Source: Aquirhabdus sp. (lineage in GTDB: Bacteria > Pseudomonadota > Gammaproteobacteria > Pseudomonadales > Moraxellaceae). Taken from it: a stretch of 8,117 bases of DNA. Below, piece after piece: positions 1 through 5,793 of the stretch. The position numbers were made by a program, and so were the translations under genes. Under the pieces are notes generated by a model. That model was not told where the DNA came from. It saw only the letters and a list, made by a program, of their open reading frames with translations, and ran no database searches. Location: NCBI GenBank assembly GCA_030151145.1, contig JASLEL010000314.1, positions 1 to 8,117 on the forward strand, read 5' to 3'. Position 1 is the first letter of the stretch; each line of letters starts with the position of its first letter.

Positions 1-417
1 AATCTTTCAGGTGCACTGGTTGACCTGACTGAGACTTCTTTTGTAGACAGCACCACGCTGGGCGTACTGGCGAAGCTGGGTCTGCGCATGCGTAGCGAGC
101 GCAATATCCAGCCGGTCATGCTCTCGACCAACCCCGACATCACGACGCTGGTCAACAGCATGGGCTTGGGTCAGGTATATGTGGTGATGAACTGCGAAAG
201 CTCTTCGACCTGCTCCTGTACCCTGCCTGAAGAACAGCCCGAAGCCCACGACATGCTGGAAACGGTCCTTGAGGCCCATCAGTCACTGATGAATCTGAAC
301 GACAATAACAAAGCCATGTTTGAGCCGCTGGTCCATCAGCTCGAAAACGAACATCGCCAATATCAGCAGCAAGCCTGTCAAGATTCTGCCCGTCCCTCCT
401 TCTTGCAATACCACTGA
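1..417 (+). CDS. STAS-domain anti-sigma factor antagonist, 3' part
   Basis: The frame is open from the first base of the window, so the start lies upstream; 138 residues are visible before the TGA at 415-417. The visible N-terminal half matches the second half of a STAS domain: LVDLTETSFVDSTTLG is the strand-loop that carries the phosphorylatable serine of SpoIIAA/RsbV proteins (here the DST serine at bases 49-51), followed by a helix and the strand PVMLSTNPDITTLVNSMG. Such proteins bind an anti-sigma factor kinase, are switched off by phosphorylation of this serine and reactivated by a PP2C-type phosphatase. After the domain comes an acidic, Glu/Gln-rich tail of about 75 residues with three cysteines near its start (NCESSSTCSC), which is longer than in minimal SpoIIAA-type proteins. 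From memory it resembles GigB of Acinetobacter, a stress-response anti-anti-sigma factor, but I cannot confirm orthology and the expected phosphatase partner is not in view. The domain call is firm; the pathway is inferred. Confidence 0.8.
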   Translation, partial: NLSGALVDLTETSFVDSTTLGVLAKLGLRMRSERNIQPVMLSTNPDITTLVNSMGLGQVYVVMNCESSSTCSCTLPEEQPEAHDMLETVLEAHQSLMNLNDNNKAMFEPLVHQLENEHRQYQQQACQDSARPSFLQYH

Positions 418-462
418 TTCTTCTCGCGCCCCTCAAGATCCTTCAGTCTGCCGAATGCTGCA

Positions 463-487
463 CGCGTGTCCCTGACTCTGACACGCG
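463..487. repeat. Inverted repeat downstream of the STAS gene
   Basis: CGCGTGTC (463-470) and GACACGCG (480-487) are perfect 8-base complements around a 9-base loop. Flanking bases (TTCTTCTCGCG near 418-428 and CGCGAAGA at 484-491) could lengthen the stem imperfectly. No T-run follows, so it is not a standard intrinsic terminator. It could be a processing or Rho-linked 3' end structure for the STAS transcript, or an operator for the next frame. Confidence 0.4.
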
Positions 488-541
488 CGAAGAGCCCGGC
501 AGGTCATAAGGACCTCCAAGCTTGGCCATGGAGTGGCAATC

Positions 542-1120
542 ATGCTGACGTTACTGTCTGAAATCTTTAAAGATGTGACCTTAGATCTATCCAATCCCAA
601 TATCTATACCCTGCTCGAAGCCGATTTCTCCGATACCAGTTTTGGCTATCGCTGCTTCGACCAAGCGCCGTATGACAATGATCGGCCAGAACTGGGTTGG
701 ACATTGACTCAAGTTGCTACAGACATCGAAGCGCAGTGGTATCCTGAGCTTTCAGCAGAGAACAATCTATAAGTCCGCCAAGATGCCCTGCATGCGCTGC
801 ACCATCACCAGAAGATGATCAACCGTTATCCGGACTGGCGCGATATCCCGTTTGAATATCTGGAAGCAGGTTCAGTGGGTTTCTTTTTTCTGGCACCCGA
901 AGCCTATCGCTTCTATAGTCCAGCCATACTGAACTGTTTTTATAAAGATCCCAACAGAGTCAGGGAGTCACTCTCCTATTCTTCATGGTCTTATCCGTTC
1001 CTACATCCAAACCTATATACAAATAAAGATAGCTTTCGGCTGGATATTTTTAGCGATATTGAGCTTGAGTTCATCGGGCTTTTCATAAGATTTGCCAAAC
1101 CCGCCGAATACGCTCAATAA
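542..1120 (+). pseudogene. Hypothetical protein, possibly DUF6714-like, interrupted by an in-frame TAA
   Basis: Frame 2 is open from ATG 542 to TAA 1118-1120 (192 codons plus stop) except for a single TAA at 770-772, codon 77. A GGAG at 530-533 lies 8 bases before ATG 542 and supports that start; a GTG at 533 is a poorer in-frame alternative. The part after the stop continues in the same frame and reads as folded-protein sequence: YPDWRDIPFEYLEAG, then an aromatic-rich FFFLAPEAYRFYSPAIL segment, then a tail ending at IGLFIRFAKPAEYAQ. The APEAYRFYSPA block recalls DUF6714-type proteins of unknown function, but this is from memory and weak. The only ATG for a separate downstream product (815) has no good ribosome-binding site, so a nonsense mutation in one gene is the simplest reading; a CAA-to-TAA change would produce it. 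A base-calling error or a functional 76-residue product are alternatives. GC is about 46% by hand count over 541-1080, well below the neighbouring amidase gene, which hints at separate ancestry. There are no membrane segments or signal peptide. Confidence 0.6.
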
Positions 1121-1176
1121 ACATCATCTTTGCCGCCATGCCACCTGCACACCAGCCCTCCGCAGCAGCTGTCTGA

Positions 1177-1188
1177 CGGCATATGCCG
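1177..1188. repeat. Perfect 12-base palindrome upstream of the amidase gene
   Basis: CGGCATATGCCG is self-complementary over all 12 bases. It lies about 20 bases upstream of the proposed extended -10 element and overlaps where its -35 would be, a position suited to an operator. With no known regulator matching it, chance is also possible. Confidence 0.3.
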
Positions 1189-1205
1189 GTCATCATCACC
1201 GTCTA

Positions 1206-1214
1206 TGCTAAGAT
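1206..1214 (+). promoter_or_regulatory. Candidate extended -10 promoter of the amidase gene
   Basis: TGC followed directly by TAAGAT forms a TGn-extended -10 element about 50 bases before the chosen start. No good -35 hexamer is found at the usual distance, which extended -10 promoters can tolerate. It would give a leader of roughly 45 bases. Confidence 0.4.
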
Positions 1215-1252
1215 CATGATCGTGCCACATCGTGCACCACGGTCATGGATTC

Positions 1253-1257
1253 AGGAG
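1253..1257 (+). promoter_or_regulatory. Ribosome-binding site fixing the amidase start
   Basis: AGGAG lies 7 bases before ATG 1265. An in-frame GTG at 1232 lies upstream of this site and would add 11 residues (MHHGHGFRSRS) not typical of the family, so ATG 1265 is preferred. Confidence 0.75.
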
Positions 1258-1264
1258 TCGCAGC

Positions 1265-2110
1265 ATGAGCCTCGCCCCGCAGATCAGCGCCATCCAGATG
1301 AATGCTCAGGATCAGATCGACGACAATCTGACCACAGCAGACCAACTCCTCCAGCAAGCCGCAGCTGCAGGCAGTGTGCTTGCCGTACTGCCGGAAAACT
1401 TCGCCTGCTTTGCCCCCGGACAGCAGCGCCACACCGCCGAGCGCTTCGATGAGATCATCCAGACCGTAGGCCGCATGGCCCAAAAATACAATCTCTGGCT
1501 CGTGGCAGGCTCTGTACCTTGCGCCTATCGCCCGGACGGCAGCCTGATCAAAGATGGACGCGTGCGCTCAGCCAGCCTGCTCATCGATCCCAGTGGGCAG
1601 ATCGCAGCACGCTACGACAAGATTCACCTGTTCGACGTCAAAGTCGGCGACGGCATCGGTCAGTATCAGGAGTCGGCCACCTTTGAGCCCGGCGACCGAC
1701 TCGTCACGGCCAAGACGCCATTTGGTCACTTGGGTCTTATGGTCTGCTATGACCTGCGCTTTCCCGAGCAAGCCATCGCCCTGCGCAAGTCTGGGGCCGA
1801 CATCCTCACCGCACCATCCGCCTTTACCCATGTCACAGGCCGCGCCCACTGGCAGATCCTTCTGCAGGCACGCGCCATCGACAGTCAATGCCTCGTGATC
1901 GGCGCAGGTCAAGGCGGCTGGCACGGGACACGCCAGACTTGGGGGCACAGCGCGATCGTCGATGGCTGGGGCGAGGTGTTAGCCTCCGCTCAGCATGAGC
2001 ATGCGGGCGTGATCACAGCAAGCGGTGATCTGACCAGTCTGGCGGCGCGACGTGCGGCCATGCCGCTCATGGAGCATCGGCACGGTGCGATCGTCCAGAA
2101 TCAAACCTGA
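1265..2110 (+). CDS. Carbon-nitrogen hydrolase (nitrilase superfamily), Nit1/omega-amidase type
   Basis: This 281-residue cytosolic enzyme is full length for the family (about 270-290). The catalytic triad is intact: Glu44 in LPENF, Lys119 in RYDKIHLFDV and Cys161 in MVCYDLRFPE. The YDKIHLFDV block with RFPE after the cysteine is characteristic of the Nit1/NitA/YbeM branch, whose characterised members hydrolyse the amide of deaminated glutathione or of alpha-keto acid amides, a metabolite-repair role. The substrate is inferred from branch-specific motifs and is not proven. The protein starts MSLAPQISAIQM, the usual first beta strand. It appears to be a single-gene unit: its own putative promoter sits upstream, and the downstream gene is convergent. 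In many gammaproteobacteria the homologue neighbours yhdP/tldD, which are absent here. Confidence 0.92.
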   Translation: MSLAPQISAIQMNAQDQIDDNLTTADQLLQQAAAAGSVLAVLPENFACFAPGQQRHTAERFDEIIQTVGRMAQKYNLWLVAGSVPCAYRPDGSLIKDGRVRSASLLIDPSGQIAARYDKIHLFDVKVGDGIGQYQESATFEPGDRLVTAKTPFGHLGLMVCYDLRFPEQAIALRKSGADILTAPSAFTHVTGRAHWQILLQARAIDSQCLVIGAGQGGWHGTRQTWGHSAIVDGWGEVLASAQHEHAGVITASGDLTSLAARRAAMPLMEHRHGAIVQNQT

Positions 2111-2173
2111 CCGTAAAAAAACGCCTAAGCACCAGACTTACCGCGCACACCGCATCAGGACAAATCCGCCTGA

Positions 2174-2746
2174 CTATAGGCCAATCTGCTTCATAAAGGA
2201 CGCATTGTCCCAAAACAGATATTCCTCATCCATCTTGCCGTTTTTCCAGTGACCCATCGTCACCATGCTCAGTTTAAAGGGCTTGCCAGTCGGTGCGATG
2301 GTCTTGCCACCGCCGATCGGCATCGGCTGACTAAAAGTCCCCTCCATCACCCTGATCACGCTGGTCCACTCGCCCGAGCCCGATGCGATCCGCACCGGGT
2401 GGGTCTTGATCTTGGTATCTGGCGCAAAGACAAACTGCTGCTTCAGCTCAGCAATATGGTCCGGAATGCCGGTTGTGGTATGCCCATCCGGATAATGCAC
2501 CATGATATTATCCGCATGACTCTCTTGCAGACGATCCCACTTCTGGTTGCTGTATACATCAAAATCCAGCGTATCAAACTTCAAGAGCTCTGCCTGTCCA
2601 AGGCGTTCAGCCTGCTGATAGCGAGCCAGCGCGCGGGCAGTATCGTTGGCATAGGTACTTTGGGCCATCGCGCTGGTCATCACGATCACACCCACAGCCA
2701 GCAGGGGAAGTCTGGATATCTCACGAAAACGAAGCGTCATCAGCAT
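2174..2746 (-). CDS. Exported SnoaL/NTF2-like protein
   Basis: This encodes 190 residues. An arginine-bearing N-terminus (residues 1-12) followed by a hydrophobic run LPLLAVGVIVMTSAMA (13-28) is a Sec signal peptide, with likely cleavage after AMA (28) or TYA (33). The mature part resembles SnoaL-like polyketide-cyclase/ester-cyclase folds of the NTF2 superfamily: WDRLQESHADNIMVHYPDGH (70-89), the GIPDHIAELK helix (93-102) and the hallmark ending EEYLFWDNASFMKQIGL (174-190). Family members form cone-shaped pockets with varied or unknown substrates, so no reaction can be assigned. Three ATG codons lie close together (2752, 2746, 2740); GAGGA at 2758-2754 is 7 bases before the one at 2746, so that start is chosen. 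The gene converges on the amidase gene and diverges from metX. No strong promoter was recognised upstream. Confidence 0.82.
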   Translation of the reverse strand: MLMTLRFREISRLPLLAVGVIVMTSAMAQSTYANDTARALARYQQAERLGQAELLKFDTLDFDVYSNQKWDRLQESHADNIMVHYPDGHTTTGIPDHIAELKQQFVFAPDTKIKTHPVRIASGSGEWTSVIRVMEGTFSQPMPIGGGKTIAPTGKPFKLSMVTMGHWKNGKMDEEYLFWDNASFMKQIGL

Positions 2747-2753
2747 ATACATA

Positions 2754-2758
2754 TCCTC
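2754..2758 (-). promoter_or_regulatory. Ribosome-binding site deciding among three clustered ATGs
   Basis: On the minus strand GAGGA lies 1 base before the ATG at 2752, 7 before that at 2746 and 13 before that at 2740. Only the middle one has canonical spacing. Confidence 0.65.
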
Positions 2759-3051
2759 AAAAGATCATTGTCTGTCCGGCGAAATGCCTCACAGCACACA
2801 CCGCAGCATAGCCGGCACATCCCGCTGCCATAAGTCGCCATTTGCCACATTCACTCTGGCGGAAAACTTCATAATCCCAGCAAATCCGCTTGCCTGACTG
2901 TCCATGCCCTCGTAAACTGGAGGTTTTCGCGGTTGCATTTCAGCGCTCGGTTGACGGGCCGCAGTGCGAGGCCAAGGTCCTGATCGCGTGTCTGTCCTGC
3001 TCATAGTAGATAGTAGACGATGATCCACATACTCCGAATCAGCACCGCTTT
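2759..3051. other. Gene-poor spacer between the SnoaL-like gene and metX
   Basis: I see no gene here that I can support. A minus-strand frame of 79 codons (3028 to 2789) ends 37 bases upstream of the SnoaL-like coding frame's first ATG; its product is not recognisable, it lacks a good ribosome-binding site and its N-terminal part is of low-complexity Arg/Pro/Ser composition. It could be a decayed gene remnant or chance. A small tandem duplication, TAGTAGA twice, sits at 3004-3017. No tRNA, terminator or riboswitch-like stem array was found. Confidence 0.5.
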
Positions 3052-3080
3052 ATGAAAACAGGCTAAAATCAAGGTAGAAT
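3052..3080 (+). promoter_or_regulatory. Predicted sigma-70 promoter of the metX operon
   Basis: ATGAAA (3052-3057, four of six matches to TTGACA) and TAGAAT (3075-3080, five of six matches to TATAAT) are separated by 17 bases. Transcription would begin near 3087, leaving a leader of about 58 bases. A second -10-like hexamer, TAAAAT, lies at 3064-3069. The leader is too short for a known SAM riboswitch, and no clear MetJ-type box array was seen. Confidence 0.55.
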
Positions 3081-3144
3081 CAGACCGTTATTTTGCTGCA
3101 ACCACGTTGAATTCATTTTTTATATATCGCCGAGACATTCACAC

Positions 3145-4434
3145 ATGACGGGTCAGTCCTCTCACGATTCCTCCATTCAGGCGCAGGCCTCTGAGCGCCA
3201 CATCCCTGCCGACTCAGTCGGCATCGTGATGCCGCGTATGGAGTCGTTTGAAGAACCGCTGTCTCTTGAGACCGGTCGCATCCTGCCGCGCTTTGATCTC
3301 ATGATCGAAAGCTACGGGGAGCTAAACGCCGACGCCTCCAATGCCATCCTGATCTGTCATGCGCTGTCGGGCCACCATCACGCGGCGGGCTTTCATGCCG
3401 GTGACAGCAAACCGGGCTGGTGGGATAGCTGCATTGGTCCGGGCAAAGCCATCGACACCAATCTCTTTTACGTCGTCGCACTCAACAACATCGGCGGCTG
3501 CAACGGCTCGACCGGCCCAACCAGCCCCAATCCAGAGAATGACAACAAACCCTATGGCCCTGATTTCCCGCTGGTCACGGTGCGCGACTGGGTCAATGTA
3601 CAGGCAAGGCTTGCCGATCGGCTCGGCATCGCCGTCTGGCATGCGGTCGTCGGCGGCTCGCTGGGTGGCATGCAGGCGCTGCAATGGTCTGTGGACTATC
3701 CACAGCGCCTGAAAAACTGCGCCATCATCGCCAGCACCCCCAAACTCTCAGCACAGAACATCGCCTTTAACGAAGTCGCCCGTCAGTCCATCCTGTCTGA
3801 CCCGGATTTCCATGGCGGCCGGTATCTGGAGAATCAAACCTCACCCAAACGAGGTCTGATCCTCGCCCGCATGGTCGGTCATATCACCTACCTGTCCGAA
3901 GATGCCATGAAGCAGAAATTCGGCCGCGACCTCAAGTCCGGCAGCTTCCTCTATGGCTATGATGTCGAGTTTCAAGTCGAGAGCTATCTACGCTATCAGG
4001 GTGAGCAGTTCAGCCGTAACTTTGACGCCAACACCTACCTGATCATGACCAAGGCGCTGGATTATTTTGATCCAGCACGCGACTACGATGGCCTACTGTC
4101 GCGGGCACTGGCCGACGCCACCTGCCGTTTCCTTATCGTCTCCTTTACCACCGACTGGCGCTTCGCCCCGAGTCGCTCGCGTGAGATCGTCGATGCCCTG
4201 ATCGCCAACCGTCAGTCCGTCAGCTATATCGAAGTCAATGCGCCACAGGGACATGACTCCTTTTTGTTTCCGATTCCGCGCTATGTGCAAAGCCTGAAAG
4301 GTTTCCTCAGCCACGGCACCAGCACAGTGCACGATTTTCACCAAAATGTGATTAAAAATACAGCAAAACTGACACAAACCCGTCATGACAATGTCACCAA
4401 TGTGTCAGAAACTGCACAAGGAGTGACACCATGA
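3145..4434 (+). CDS. metX: Homoserine O-acyltransferase MetX
   Basis: This alpha/beta-hydrolase enzyme transfers an acyl group from CoA to L-homoserine, the committed step of methionine synthesis in the cytosol. Family blocks are present in order: LICHALSGHHHAAG (69-82), GWWDSCIGPGKAIDT (91-105), NNIGGCNGSTGPTS (114-127), the nucleophile elbow GGSLGGMQALQW (170-181) with Ser172, SFTTDWRFAPSRS (333-345) with Asp337, and QGHDSFLFPI (368-377) with His370, completing the Ser-Asp-His triad. Many gammaproteobacterial MetX enzymes use succinyl-CoA rather than acetyl-CoA; I cannot decide the donor by eye. At 429 residues it is longer than the usual roughly 380. There are about 20 extra residues before PADSVG and about 40 after SLKGFL (ending at 387). 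The start ATG has only a weak Shine-Dalgarno (CGAG, 3131-3134). The last four bases overlap metW as ATGA, so the genes are coupled. Confidence 0.95.
   Translation: MTGQSSHDSSIQAQASERHIPADSVGIVMPRMESFEEPLSLETGRILPRFDLMIESYGELNADASNAILICHALSGHHHAAGFHAGDSKPGWWDSCIGPGKAIDTNLFYVVALNNIGGCNGSTGPTSPNPENDNKPYGPDFPLVTVRDWVNVQARLADRLGIAVWHAVVGGSLGGMQALQWSVDYPQRLKNCAIIASTPKLSAQNIAFNEVARQSILSDPDFHGGRYLENQTSPKRGLILARMVGHITYLSEDAMKQKFGRDLKSGSFLYGYDVEFQVESYLRYQGEQFSRNFDANTYLIMTKALDYFDPARDYDGLLSRALADATCRFLIVSFTTDWRFAPSRSREIVDALIANRQSVSYIEVNAPQGHDSFLFPIPRYVQSLKGFLSHGTSTVHDFHQNVIKNTAKLTQTRHDNVTNVSETAQGVTP
4418..4423 (+). promoter_or_regulatory. Strong ribosome-binding site of metW inside the metX end
   Basis: AAGGAG lies 7 bases before ATG 4431 and within the last codons of metX. 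It fixes the metW start and supports coupled translation of the pair. Confidence 0.8.
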
Positions 4435-5024
4435 GGCTCGATCAACAATTGGCCGAACGCTGGATTAAACCCGGATCGCGTGTGCTGGATTTGGGCTGCG
4501 GCGACGGTGAACTCTTGGCCCACATGGCCACCCGCCTCGGCATTGATTGCTATGGCCTTGAGATAGATGAAGAAAAAATCACCACGGCGATCGGTCGCGG
4601 TTTAAATATCATCGAACAGGATCTGAATGAAGGTCTGGGTCGTTTTGCCGACCAGAGCTTTGATGCCGTCGTCATGGCACAAGCCTTGCAAGCTGTTAAG
4701 GCACCGGATCAGATTTTATTGGACATGGTGCGCGTGGGTAAGGAAGCCATCATCACTTTTCCGAATTTCGCACACTGGAAAACCCGCAGTTATCTCGGGT
4801 TTCGAGGCAAGATGCCCGTATCGGACGCGCTACCCTATATGTGGTATGATACGCCGAACATTCATTTGTGTACTTTTCGTGATTTTGAAGCCCTTTGCGC
4901 CGCCAATGGCATTAGAATCATTAACCGTCTTGCGGTCAACGGCGATCAGCAAGGTAACTTTTTAATGAAGCACTTCCCTAACTTTTTCGGGGAAATTGCC
5001 ATTTATCGAGTGAGTCGAGCATGA
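4431..5024 (+). CDS. metW: Methionine biosynthesis protein MetW (SAM-methyltransferase fold)
   Basis: The protein has 197 residues, the usual MetW length. Motif I of class I methyltransferases is VLDLGCGDG (18-26), with the acidic end of strand 2 at GLEID (42-46). The MetW-specific blocks ITFPNFAHWKTR, MPVSDALPYMWYDTPNIH and LCTFRDFE are all present, as is the QGNFLMKHFPN segment near the C-terminus. MetW is almost always encoded directly after metX and is understood to work with MetX in homoserine acylation; its own methyl acceptor, if any, is not established. Here it overlaps metX by ATGA at its start and the Sel1 gene by ATGA at its end. Hand-counted GC is about 50% over 4441-4980, lower than metX and the Sel1 gene. 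Confidence 0.95.
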   Translation: MRLDQQLAERWIKPGSRVLDLGCGDGELLAHMATRLGIDCYGLEIDEEKITTAIGRGLNIIEQDLNEGLGRFADQSFDAVVMAQALQAVKAPDQILLDMVRVGKEAIITFPNFAHWKTRSYLGFRGKMPVSDALPYMWYDTPNIHLCTFRDFEALCAANGIRIINRLAVNGDQQGNFLMKHFPNFFGEIAIYRVSRA

Positions 5025-5626
5025 AACACATCCTGACCGCCATGACCGTCACCTTCGGGCTGACCATCGCAATGCCTGCCATGGCCGAACTGACCTCGTT
5101 GACGCCAGACGCGCCACGCGCAGCACCTGCCAACTACCTGACCATGCCGATCAATGATCTGCAGGCCGCCGCCCAAAGCGGCAACGTCCGTGCCGAGTTT
5201 TTCTTGGCGACCCGTTTCAAGACCGGTCAGGGCGTAGAGGAAGATCAACAGCAGGCTTTCACCTGGTACAAGAAAGCCGCCGAGCAAGGTGCAGCCCCTG
5301 CCCAGCTCAATGTCGGTCAGATGTATGCCGAAGGCAAAGGCGTCTCGCAAAGCATGGATCAGGCCAAATACTGGTTCAAGAAAGCCGCCAAACAAGGCGA
5401 CAACCGTGCCAGCTACAATCTGGCCCTGATCGAAGAGCGTAGCCGCAATCTGACCGATGCCTACCAGTGGTATGACCTGTCTGCCCGTGACGGCATGCTC
5501 GATCAGCGCATCAAAGACAAGGCCCAAGGCAAGATTCGCACCATCGCTGCCAACATGTCGCAGCAAGACATCCAGAGCGCCAAAGACCGCGCCGACCGCT
5601 GGATCCAAAGCGACGACGCCCAGTAA
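5021..5626 (+). CDS. Periplasmic Sel1-repeat protein
   Basis: This 201-residue protein begins with a signal peptide, MKHILTAMTVTFGLTIAMPAMA, with likely cleavage after Ala22. It then has Sel1-like TPR-type repeats of 36 residues. The clearest are about 55-90 (ending WYKKAAEQG) and 91-126 (ending WFKKAAKQG), each with the YAEGKGV/KTGQGV turn, and a degenerate third covers about 127-160 (DAYQWYDLSARDG). The C-terminal 40 residues are charged and helical. Sel1 repeats are protein-interaction scaffolds, and no enzymatic residues are expected. The start overlaps the metW stop as ATGA and lacks a strong ribosome-binding site of its own, so it is probably translated by coupling. It is the last gene before the operon terminator. 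Its partner is unknown; a link to methionine metabolism is suggested only by position, and an exported protein is an odd companion to two cytosolic enzymes. Confidence 0.88.
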   Translation: MKHILTAMTVTFGLTIAMPAMAELTSLTPDAPRAAPANYLTMPINDLQAAAQSGNVRAEFFLATRFKTGQGVEEDQQQAFTWYKKAAEQGAAPAQLNVGQMYAEGKGVSQSMDQAKYWFKKAAKQGDNRASYNLALIEERSRNLTDAYQWYDLSARDGMLDQRIKDKAQGKIRTIAANMSQQDIQSAKDRADRWIQSDDAQ

Positions 5627-5684
5627 TTACCTATTCATCGTTTCGTTTCGCTTGTTTTCCCAAAGACAAGCCGATCGTCCCAAG

Positions 5685-5710
5685 CCCGAGGTCATACTCG
5701 GGTTTTTTTT
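5685..5710 (+). terminator. Intrinsic terminator of the metX-metW-Sel1 operon
   Basis: CCCGAG (5685-5690) pairs with CTCGGG (5697-5702) around the loop GTCATA, and eight T residues follow immediately (5703-5710). The stem can extend by A-T pairs using AAG before it. The structure lies 58 bases after the Sel1-gene stop. Confidence 0.9.
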
Positions 5711-5725
5711 ATCCCGCATCGGGAT
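5711..5725. repeat. Second hairpin-forming inverted repeat after the terminator
   Basis: ATCCCG (5711-5716) and CGGGAT (5720-5725) are perfect complements around CAT. There is no T-run after it, so it is not a terminator by itself. It lies just upstream of the rdgB promoter region, where it could be a protein-binding dyad. Confidence 0.35.
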
Positions 5726-5760
5726 CGGCTGGGCAATTTCGGCTTCAGATGCTTTTCGAC

Positions 5761-5766
5761 TAGAAT
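5761..5766 (+). promoter_or_regulatory. Candidate -10 element of rdgB
   Basis: TAGAAT (five of six to consensus) lies 27 bases before the rdgB start, after the upstream terminator, so rdgB needs its own promoter. The sequence at the -35 distance (TTCGGC, 5738-5743) is poor. The leader would be about 20 bases. Confidence 0.45.
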
Positions 5767-5793
5767 GACTGCAATCATTTTGCAGGTATCATC

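Noticed and set aside
815..1120. Independent 101-residue gene starting at ATG 815
   Set aside because: There is no suitable ribosome-binding site, and it is in exactly the same frame as the segment before the TAA at 770-772, so it is better read as the second half of one interrupted gene.
2111..2173. Bidirectional terminator between the amidase and SnoaL-like genes
   Set aside because: There is a run of seven A at 2115-2121 (T-run on the minus strand), but the only stem beside it is a 4-base TAAG/CTTA pair, too weak to call.
2249..2833. 194-codon plus-strand frame across the SnoaL-like gene
   Set aside because: It lies opposite a gene with a signal peptide and a recognisable fold ending, its product has no family features, and it runs into intergenic sequence.
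3004..3017. TAGTAGA tandem duplication as a possible attachment site or repeat locus
   Set aside because: Only two 7-base copies, with no integrase or other copies in the window; too short to be meaningful.
3000..3145. Possible SAM riboswitch or MetJ operator before metX
   Set aside because: The predicted leader is only about 58 bases with no multi-stem array, and the AGAC-like octamers (near 3014 and 3134) are isolated and poor matches rather than tandem MetJ boxes.
5003..5608. Long minus-strand open frame opposite the Sel1 gene
   Set aside because: It is a shadow of the coding strand: the plus-strand product has a signal peptide and clear Sel1 repeats, and the minus-strand product has no recognisable domain.
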